Assembly: GCF_027595985.1 (NCBI RefSeq)
Contig: NC_073313.1
Location: 101,109,552-101,173,551 of the forward strand
Direction: 5' to 3'
Origin: Sorex araneus
Lineage: Eukaryota; Chordata; Mammalia; Eulipotyphla; Soricidae
DNA length: 64,000 bases
The notes below the pieces were generated by a model. It saw only the letters and a list, made by a program, of their open reading frames with translations. It had not been told where the DNA came from and made no database searches. Below, in pieces: positions 56,314 to 64,000 of the stretch (within the stretch, counting starts at the first letter, position 1; the number at the start of each line of letters is the position of its first letter). The translations under genes were made by a program, and so were the position numbers.

Positions 56314-56905
56314 ATTCATTGTTGGTACAACTGTCATTTGTTTCAGTTTCTATAGCCAACAGTATTAACGCTCATAAAAGTAATAATAGAGCTTCTATAT
56401 CATCAAACAATTCCACTTTATGGTATTTATCTCATTAATTAGGAAATAGCAATTAGGAAAGATAAATAAGTGCACACCTATGTTCATTGCAGTGCAAAGT
56501 ACAATTACCAAGATCTGGAGACAACCCAAGTACCCAACAGCAGGTGAGTGGTTAAACGTGGTATATATGTATACTCTGCAGTTTATTGCAACATGGACAT
56601 AACTGGCAAACATCATGTGAAAAAATGTGAATCGTAAAGAGTGTACAAATACTGGACAATCTCATTCACATATACATAAAGAAACAAGGTAAAGGAATAG
56701 ACAGCACATAGAGAAAACAGACCTTGGGATTCTGATATAACAGAGTCTGCCAAATCTAGGAGATAGGGAAGCATGGATTAGAAGCAGGTGTCTTAGAGAT
56801 TTTAATAGAGAATATTGGCACACTCATGGTGGGTTATGGTATAGTACTCTGTACCGAGAATATCAATATTATTTTAAGCATGGTACCTCAATAAAAATTT
56901 TACTG
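56314..56905 (+). mobile_element. Old sense L1, ORF2 C-terminal region and tail (continuation)
   Basis: TTCATTGTTGGTACAACTG, ATTCCACTTTATGGTATTT, GCACACCTATGTTCATTGCAG, then a tail ending CCTCAATAAAAATTTTAC. Restores the element interrupted at 55734. Confidence 0.85.
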
Positions 56906-58810
56906 AAAAATGAAAGCATCAAATAAATCTCATTACCATACTTAGTAAGTCCTCTGGTCTCATGCACCCATAACATAACCATGTTCTTTGCTTTCTAATT
57001 GTTTTTCCTTTCTACATTTGTGTAAATCAATGTGTATATGTTATTTACCCTTGTTTCAAATTTTTGTGTGATTTTTTTGTTTTTATGATTGAATTAGAAG
57101 TAAAATATTAGAATGTCTTAAATATTTTTGTTACAAAAGCAAATCATCTTCATTAAATTTCAAACAATATCAAACTAGAAAACTTATAATTTTATCTAGA
57201 TTTTATCACTAATTATAAATAGATAAAATAATTATAAATAGAAAAAATAATTAATTATAAATAGATAAAATAAAAATATATTTTATCTAGATTTTATCAT
57301 TAATTTTCATATAAAATTTCTCAGTGTTTATTTGGATATTTATGCATAGATAAAACATAATAACAGATTATGAAATTTTCAAACAGGTTCATACTGCATA
57401 TACTATTCTGCACTTTGTTTTAATATAATAACTATATATGTACATAACTTCTAATTATTTAAAATATATATTTATCTAAAACTTTTTAGTATGAAACAGT
57501 TTTTCATTATTTGGAGGAAATTGAAACTTGTGCTTTATGTGAATTTGAATTTTATTTCTAGTTTTTCCTATGCCAAAATAGTGCTACAAGGAGCACCCAA
57601 CTAGAGCAAATGTTTTGATAGATTCCTGGAAGTGAAGATAGTAATTTTAATTTTTAAAAGATGCTAAAAATTTCTCACCAGTGTCACATTACCAAATATA
57701 CATTTTCACCAACATGTCCAATTTTCTCTCACTAAGCATGTACTACTATATATTTTAAATAAGTTTGCCAACAGAAATCCAAATGGTAAACAAAACATTT
57801 CTTTGTTTATGACAATAGTCTTTGAATATTAGAGAGAGATAGACTAAAATTGGTACAAAGCAATCCATATATATGAGGAAATCTGTGGTCATTGCAATTG
57901 GACAACAATGGATGGCAGAGGAACAGGGAGAAATGTGATAAGACCCTAGTTTTATTATTATTATGGTGGCTTTACAACATGAAAATCATCTGACATGATA
58001 GAAATATTGAAGTCCTTTTAGTATTGACCTTCTTAGAATGTAAATGTGTGAATAATTAAGCTAATTAAAGTATTTGAGGAGTTTGAAAGCTAAAACATCT
58101 GAAGACAATTCCATGTGGGGATGTAGGCCAGATCTGTAGCACAAGAGGAAAAGCATGAGAGAAAAGTAAGAATAAACTGAGCACTCTATCAATTTTGAGG
58201 CTGGGAGTTAGCCAATCCACAAGAACAGCCAAGGCCTGCAGTGAATGGGCTCCTTTCTACTCTGCTGTTTTGGAATGAAAGGATATTGTATCCGCCAGAA
58301 TATAGAGAAGTTTTGAATGCCTGCAAATTCGGCTAGGTTTATTTTCTACCATAACCCAATGCATGTAGATAATGTCAGGCTAAAGTGCATCCTTTGTGAC
58401 TCTGTTGACATCTACAGGTGTATTTTCCCCTAAATGAAAAATTTGCTTTGCAAAAGCACATGGTTGATGCCTTTTGTAGTTTGGTTGCTGGGGAAAGCTG
58501 GCACCCATAGGTTCCTTAAAATATGTATGACATTAGAATAGTTCATTAGAATAGTACTGAATATGCAAGTTTAAATGGTTGATATTCAATTCTTGTCCTA
58601 TTTTTTCAATGTATTTACCTGCATCTATCATATAAAGAAATAATGTTTTGTGCAGATTGCAACAGAATTGTTTGAGAACAGGAGGAAAAAGTAAGAATAT
58701 TTTAAAATTCAGTGATCTTTTCCTAGGTAAGAAGAGTCAGGATGCGCTTTTTCCTCTGTGGCGAAGACTTAGGAGTGCGGCTTTTTTGAATTAATTACTT
58801 TTAAATTTTT
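56906..58810. other. No gene or recent repeat recognised
   Basis: AT-rich DNA. 57180-57310 has a short repeated ATTATAAATAGATAAAATA / ATTTTATCTAGATTTTATC pattern, partly inverted. No coding signal. Confidence 0.5.
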
Positions 58811-58814
58811 CAAT

Positions 58815-58975
58815 TTGGGGACCACACCTGGCAGTGCTCATGGGGTTTCTCCTGGCTCTGCACTTGTGAATTACTCTAGCATGCTCCGGTGGACCCTATG
58901 TGATGCTGGGAACTAAACCCCAGACGCCACTTGCAAGGCAAACACCATACCCACTGTACTATAATTCCAGCCCCC
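58815..58975 (-). mobile_element. SINE-A, antisense, diverged
   Basis: GGGACCACACCTGGCAGTGC through CTATAATTCCAGCCCCC. Confidence 0.88.
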
Positions 58976-59486
58976 TTGATTTGTTTTTATTGACTCACCA
59001 TGAATTGCAAAGCTACAAAGATGTGTGACTGAGTTTCAGGTGCACTTTGTTCAAACATCAGTTCCTTCACTAGTGTCTGCTACCAGTTTCCCTCCTGCCT
59101 CTGTGGCAGGCACATTCACCTCCATCATTGTCCTAGAGTTTCTACCTAACTGTCCCTGCCCAGTGGCAAGTTTCCTACTGAAGACCAGTTCTCCTGTTAT
59201 TTGTTTCTATTTCATTTTTACATTTGCATTCCCCTGGGAATTTTCTTTATATTCCACATGTGAGATATATAATTCGGAGTCTCTTCCTATCCCCCTGATT
59301 GATTTTACTCGACATGATATACTCTCCAGAGCCATAAGGGCCAGGAGTGCTGATGACTTTTCTGCATTGTGTTTTGGATCCTTGAGAGGAATGCCCACAT
59401 TGCCTTCTAAAAAGGCTGCTCCAGTCGGCTTTCCATCTAGCACTAAATGAGGGTCCCTTTTTCCCCACATCCTCACCAGCACTGAT
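58976..59486 (-). mobile_element. Antisense L1: 3' UTR and ORF2 C-terminus, left part
   Basis: 3' UTR from 58976, then the ORF2 C-terminal region on the minus strand (around MSSKINQGDRKR). Interrupted at 59487-61008 by a younger L1. Resumes at 61009. Confidence 0.85.
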
Positions 59487-59494
59487 TGTTACTA

Positions 59495-61000
59495 TTTTTT
59501 TTTATTCAATCATCATGTGGAAAGTTACAAAGCTTTCAGGCTTAAGTCTCAATTACACAATGCTTGAGCAACCATCCCTTCACCAGTGCACATATTCCAC
59601 CACCAAGAACCACAGTAAACCTCCCCCCACCTCCCCAACCTCCCAGCCCCCCACCCTGCCTGTGTAGCTGATAAATTTCACTTTACTTTTACTTTTATTA
59701 CATACAAATAAAAAACTCACTATTATTGTTTGGAGTCCCCCCCACACCGAGTCAGACAGGCTGGAAAGGAAGCATTTGATAATTTGTTTTCTATTGCTGA
59801 GAATGAAGAGATATGAGGCCATGTGGCCACAATAGCGGTCGCGAGGTTCTGGATTTCTGTATTTTAGTATTTTAGTAAATAAGTCCAGAGGGATTTCTGC
59901 CAGAAGTTGCATCATTGCTAGCTCATACCTCTCTGCTACTTTATATTTCACACATGAATGCAATCTTTCTATGTCTGTCTCTTTCTTTCTGACTCATTTC
60001 ACTCAACATGATACTTTCCATGTTGATCCACTTATATGCAAATTTCATGACTTCATGCTTTCTAACAGCCGCATAGTATTCCATTGTGTAGATGTACCAA
60101 AGTTTCTTTAACCAGTCATCTGTTCTTGGGCACTCCGGTTTTTTCCAGATTGTGGCTATTGTAAACAGTGCTGCAATGAACATAGAAATGCAAATATCAT
60201 TTCTACTATACCTTTTTGCATCTTTGGGATATATTTCCAGGAGTGGTATTGCTGGATCAAATGGGAGCTCAATTTCTAACTTTTTTTTAAAAAAGTATGT
60301 TTTATTTTTATTTTTTATTTTTTTTTCTTTTTGGGTCGCACCTGGCTCTGCACAGGGGTTACTCCTGGCTCTGCACTCAGGAATTATCCCTGGCGGTGCT
60401 CAGGGGACCATATGGGATGCTGGGAATAGAACTCGGGTCAGCCGCATGCAGGGCAAACGCCCTACCCGCTGTGCTATTGCTCCAGCCCCTCAATTCCTAA
60501 TTTTTTGAGAATCGTCCATATACAAGGTCGGCAAAACCCTCCACGACATTGTAGCCAACGTTATCTTCAAAGCTGACATGCCACTGGCCAAGAAAGTGAA
60601 AACAGAGATAAATAAATGGGACTACCTTAAACTAAGAAGCTTCTCCACCTCAAAAGATACAGTGACCAAAGTACAAAGACAGCCTACATAATGGGAAAGG
60701 ATATTTACCCAATATCCATCCGATAAGGGGTTGATATCAAGGATATACAAGGCACTGGTTGAACTCCACAAGAAGAAAATTGCCGACCCGATCCAAAAAT
60801 GGGGTGATGAACAGAAAATTCCCCAATGAAGAAATCCAAATGGCTGAGAGACACATGAGAAAATGCTCGACATCACAGAGACTGGCCCACATCCAAAAAA
60901 ACAAAATTGACCGGTGTTGGCGCAGATGTGGGGAGAAAGGGACTCTTCTTCATGCTGGTAGGAATGCCGACTTGTTCAGCCCTTTTGGAAAACTATATGG
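59495..61000 (-). mobile_element. 5'-inverted (twin-primed) L1 nested in the antisense L1
   Basis: 59495 to about 60518 is antisense L1: A-tail, a 3' UTR of about 440 bp, then ORF2 C-terminus (minus-strand frame around MEYYAAVRKHEVMKFAYKW at 59941-60183). About 60519-61000 is sense ORF2 from further upstream (GGTTGATATCAAGGATATAC, GATGTGGGGAGAAAGGGAC). The host reads TTGTTACT at 59487-59494 and again at 61001-61008, the probable TSD. A SINE-A lies inside. Only a C-terminal ORF2 fragment, so not functional. Confidence 0.85.
60280..60488 (-). mobile_element. SINE-A, antisense, nested in the inverted L1
   Basis: TSD CTCAATTYCTAA at 60268-60279 and 60489-60500 (one mismatch). Full head and body with a long T/A-rich tail at left. 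Confidence 0.95.
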
Positions 61001-61008
61001 TTGTTACT

Positions 61009-61360
61009 TTTGATGATGGCCAGTCTCTCGGGTGTGAGGTGGTATCTCATTGCTGCTCTTATTTGCATTTCCCTGATGATTAGTGATACTGAGCATTTTT
61101 CATGTCTTCTGGCCATTTGTATTTCATCTTCAAGGAAGTTTCTTTTCGGGGCCAGAGTGATAGCACAGCAGGTAGGGCATTTGCCTTGCATGTGGCCAAT
61201 CTGGGTTCAATCCTCGGCATCCCATATGGTCCTCCGAGCACCGCCAGGAGTAATGCCTGAGTGCAGAGCCAGGGGTAATCCAAGAGCAACGCTGGATGTG
61301 ACCCAAAAGGCAAAAAGAAGGAAGTTTCTGTTCATCTCTTCTCCCCATTTTTTAATAGCT
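61009..61360 (-). mobile_element. Antisense L1 ORF2, continuation, with nested SINE
   Basis: GAGGTGGTATCTCATTGCTGC, TTTCCCTGATGATTAGTG and CTTCTCCCCATTTTTTAATAG continue the ORF2 broken at 59486, interrupted by the SINE-A at 61147. Confidence 0.88.
61147..61317 (+). mobile_element. SINE-A, sense, full-length
   Basis: GGGGCCAGAGTGATAGCACAGC to GACCCAAAAGGC. Perfect TSD AAGGAAGTTTCT at 61132-61143 and 61318-61329. Confidence 0.96.
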
Positions 61361-61599
61361 CAGATGTTTTTAATTTCTTAGTTTTATATTGTCTTATTTC
61401 TTTATCTTTGCTTTTACTTGCTTTGTCAGTGGTATTTCATCTTTAAAGATGGCTCTAACTTCAACATCATCGGAAGTTCTGCCTATATTTTTCTCTTTGT
61501 TCCTCATGGATTCAGGTATGATATTGAGGTCTTCAATCTTTTTTGAAGTGATTTTGTTCATGGTATTAGAGAAATGTCTAAGTTCATTTTTTTTTTTTG

Positions 61600-61930
61600 C
61601 ATGCGGCTGACCAGTTTTCCGAGCACCGCTTGTTGACAAGGATTTCCTTGCTCCACTTCATATTTTTGCTCCTTTAGCAAAAGTTAACTAACCATATGCC
61701 TGTGGATCTATCTCTCAATTTTCTATTCTGTGCCATTGATCTGGGGGTCTGTCATTATTCCACTATTATGCTGTTTTAATTACTGCCACTTATTAGTACA
61801 GGTTTAAGTTGTTTAAAATGATATCTCCCATCTTCTTTATCCCAATGATTGCTTTAGAAAACCAGGGGGGTTATTATTCCATATATATCCATATATATCA
61901 TAATTGTTTGACATATTTCTTTTGGGAGAA
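61600..61930 (-). mobile_element. Antisense L1 ORF2, upstream region
   Basis: CCAGTTTTCCGAGCACCGCTTG, TTTTCTATTCTGTGCCATTG, TACAGGTTTAAGTTGTTTAAAATG are antisense of the ORF2 interval before the RT core. The 61360-61600 gap between this and the previous segment is unexplained. Confidence 0.8.
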
Positions 61931-62355
61931 TTAAAGTCTCTATAGGGATTCCCGTAACATTTTCAGCGAACTGTATTTTAAGTATATTCTTCCTAAGTGA
62001 TTACAGACAAGACACACAATAATTTTCTGGGACTGATGTTTTTAAATGTCACTGGGGATATGAAGGGCCACTCCTGGTTATAATTAGCCAGTAAGGCTGA
62101 TGGCTCGATGATCTGCCTTGTGATGCAGTATGCTCAGAGAGCAGAACATTTCCACCTGGCTGTATTAGGGGCCAGCAGGGCTACAACCAGAATTGCTGTG
62201 GGTGGAGCATGTGATGTGGGGGTTGGAACTTGGGTCTTGGCTCATGCCAGTATTGTGTCCCTGACCACTGTGATAAGCTGTCCTAAAACATAATTTGAAA
62301 GGTACCCTTTATTTTTCCTCATTTCCAGAAGTTGAACTTCTAACAACTTTATCAA
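61931..62355. other. No gene; possible very old SINE-like segment
   Basis: 62050-62290 has GGCCACTCCTGGTTATAATTAGC-type wording reminiscent of a decayed antisense SINE-A. Not secure. Confidence 0.4.
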
Positions 62356-62359
62356 ACTG

Positions 62360-62810
62360 TTTTTAAAAAAAGATTTTATTATTGAATACCTGTGAGATAG
62401 ATTTTTACAAAGCCAATCATAATTAGGTTTCAGTCATACAGTGTTTCAACACCCACCCCTTTACCAGGGTACATTATCCACACAAGAGTCCCCAGTTTCC
62501 CTCCCGTCACCTCCCTCCCACACCAGCCTGCATTTTATGGCAGGCGTTTTCTATCTTTCTCTATATCTCTCTTTCTTATCCTCCCTTCTTTCTCCCCCCA
62601 TCCCTCCCTCTTGCCCTGTCCTTGGGCATTGTGGTTTGCAAGTACAGATACTGAAAGGTTTTCTGGTATATCCCTTTACCTACCCAGTTCTTGTCCAGCA
62701 TGATCATTTCCAGCTATTATTGTCATCCCAGTCTCTTTCTCTCTATCTTACCTACCCTATGCCCCCCACACACTTGTGGTTGATTCCAACCATTGATCAG
62801 TCCTCCTAGA
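62360..62810 (-). mobile_element. L1 3' UTR, antisense
   Basis: TTATTGAATACCTGTGAGATAG, CACCCACCCCTTTACCAGG, CTCCCTCCCACACCAGCCTGC, TTGTGGTTGATTCCAACC. Long tail type with a CT-rich middle. Confidence 0.85.
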
Positions 62811-62914
62811 TATAGAATGATTGCATTTGTTTGTGATATATATGTACCTGTAGCAGAAGACATATACACAGCCAGGGAAAACAGGGTCTGAGAGGATTGG
62901 TAAAACTTTTTTTG

Positions 62915-63225
62915 TGTTTTTTTTTAATTTAATTTTTTGAATCACTGTGAGATATAGTTAAAAAGCTGATCATGGTCGGATTTCAGTCATAAAGTTTTCC
63001 AACACCCATCCTCCCACCAGTGCATACTTTCCACCACCACCAAAATCTCAAATAAAAGCAAAATATTAAAAAACAAAACTCAGATACCAGAAGAAAAAAA
63101 TAAAAAGGGTAACAACCTTCACCTAAATAAATAATTTAAAATACATGACCCCAGAGCAAAGCTACCTCAGGTAACATCCCATATTTCTCTCCCAACCCTC
63201 AACCATGCTTATTTTGCAGTACTGA
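62915..63225 (-). mobile_element. L1 3' UTR, antisense
   Basis: TTTTTTGAATCACTGTGAGATATAG, CACCCATCCTCCCACCAGTGC, then an A-rich interval and CATATTTCTCTCCCAACCC. Confidence 0.82.
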
Positions 63226-63337
63226 ATATTGAACACGATCCTTCATATAAGACATGCATATTAAAAATATGCCATTTAAACCCTTCAGATAACTGGCGCG
63301 TGTTGGTATCACAACTTTGTGGGTTATGATGCCAAAT

Positions 63338-63425
63338 ACAATGAGGTACTGTTGCTTACAGTATTCCATGTACAATAAGATACTGTTGCTTACAGTATTA
63401 TTGCATATAACAATAAGATACTGTA
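63338..63425 (+). repeat. Short tandem repeat, 34-38 bp unit
   Basis: ACAATRAGRTACTGTTGCTTACAGTATT occurs at 63338 and 63372, with a third partial copy ACAATAAGATACTGTA at 63410-63425. Confidence 0.9.
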
Positions 63426-63789
63426 CTTTGATTTAAGTTCAGCTCAGGAAACTATTAGAAACATGTCATTTATTAATTCACAACACAAAATTTGTCCTGA
63501 ATTTAGTGTCTTCAGGTGTTCAGAAATGGATAATGTATGTATGTTCTGTTTTACATAGGAGTTTAGTAAATGACAGGAAAAGGAGAAACTAACCTGCATT
63601 GAATGAAACTCTAAGCTAGTAATTTCACATACAGTATTTATTTATGCAAAAACACTGGAGTGGACATAGCCTATTATTTCATTTTGAACTTAGGGAAATG
63701 GAGATAGACAATGGCTAAGTAATTTTATCACTTTTATATAACTAGTAAGGGAAGTCAAGACTTTGAAAGCAGTCTTATCTGACTCCAGA

Positions 63790-63948
63790 GTTTGGGGCAA
63801 AAGTGCAGTGAGTTGGATGTTTGCCTTATATGTAGCTGACCTGGGTTGATCCTTGGCATCCCATCTGGTCCCCCAAGCAATGCCAGGATTTATCCTTGAG
63901 TTCAGAGCCAGGACTAAGCCCTAAGCAGAACCAGATATGGCCCAAAAT
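63790..63948 (+). mobile_element. SINE-A, old diverged copy
   Basis: GTTTGGGGCAAAAGTGCAGTG, GTTTGCCTTATATGTAGCTGACC, GGCATCCCATCTGGTCCCCC and GATATGGCCCAAAATTGC keep the full order. Confidence 0.88.
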
Positions 63949-64000
63949 TGCTTTTAAAAATAGAGTTCATACTGTCCCTTTGAATACCATTATCCTCACT

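Larger units (their letters stand above)
42040..64000 (+). other. IL1RAPL2: IL1RAPL2 intron after first coding exon (partial)
   Basis: No second coding exon (first Ig domain) is visible in any forward frame up to the window end. The rest of the window is therefore assigned to the next intron. It is dominated by L1 and SINE insertions. Confidence 0.8.

Noticed and set aside
59025..59450. 141-codon forward frame
   Set aside because: It is antisense to the L1 3' UTR and ORF2 C-terminus; the minus strand shows the L1 similarity.
59941..60183. 80-codon minus-strand frame (MEYYAAVRKHEV type)
   Set aside because: C-terminus of L1 ORF2 in a truncated, inverted element. Not an independent gene.
1..64000. 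CRISPR array, operon, prophage or other prokaryotic system
   Set aside because: Repeats are irregular mammalian SINE and L1 copies. There are no regular spacers, no ribosome-binding sites and no dense coding, and the window contains a spliced vertebrate exon.

Overview
This is mammalian nuclear DNA, almost certainly from a red-toothed shrew (Soricidae, Sorex-like). The marker is a tRNA-headed SINE of about 170 bp present in dozens of copies of very different ages, matching what I remember of the shrew SOR family. It shares the window with a lineage-specific L1 and several composite retroposons. Most of the window is non-coding, AT-rich and full of insertions, as expected inside a very large intron.

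Two protein-coding features stand out. (1) At 41939-42039 (+) there is an intact internal exon with a 3' splice site, a short 5' UTR, an ATG, a 27-residue signal-peptide start and a consensus donor in phase 1. The peptide matches the N-terminus of IL1RAPL2 (interleukin-1 receptor accessory protein-like 2) with two differences from the human form as I remember it. The window therefore lies inside the IL1RAPL2 gene, read left to right: 1-41938 is the intron before the first coding exon and 42040-64000 is the start of the next intron. IL1RAPL2 is X-linked in human, so X linkage is inferred here. (2) At 5135-5788 (+), inside the upstream intron, sits a full-length intronless retrocopy of EIF4E with all 217 codons open. 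It carries a long 3' UTR, a polyadenylation signal, a short A-tail and a 13-bp target-site duplication (TSD).

Layout: 0-5 kb AT-rich DNA, SINEs and L1 3' ends; 5.1-6.8 kb EIF4E retrocopy; 7-11 kb mostly unique; 12-18.5 kb old antisense L1s cut by younger L1, SINE and composite insertions; 18.8-20.7 kb a diverged tandem duplication of about 1.02 kb; 20.8-26 kb old antisense L1 carrying a clean 5'-inverted (twin-primed) L1; 27-29 kb old sense L1; 29.5-30.4 kb a 250-bp inverted repeat; 31-41 kb SINEs and composite elements; 40.8-43 kb the IL1RAPL2 exon flanked by a 144-bp direct repeat; 44-52 kb SINE/L1 mosaic; 52.9-57 kb old sense L1 with a nested young L1; 59-62 kb a second 5'-inverted L1 nested in an older one; 62-64 kb L1 3' ends and a SINE.

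The least familiar material is a set of retroposons (13034-14019, 33092-33937 and 51627-52299) joining a CpG-rich head, partly tandem in units of about 325 bp with YY1-like motifs, to a tail shared with the shrew L1 3' UTR. Two have perfect TSDs, so they moved as units. A second composite group joins a TATAAAA-containing head to the SINE-B body. All identities rest on reading by eye and on remembered families; no search was run.
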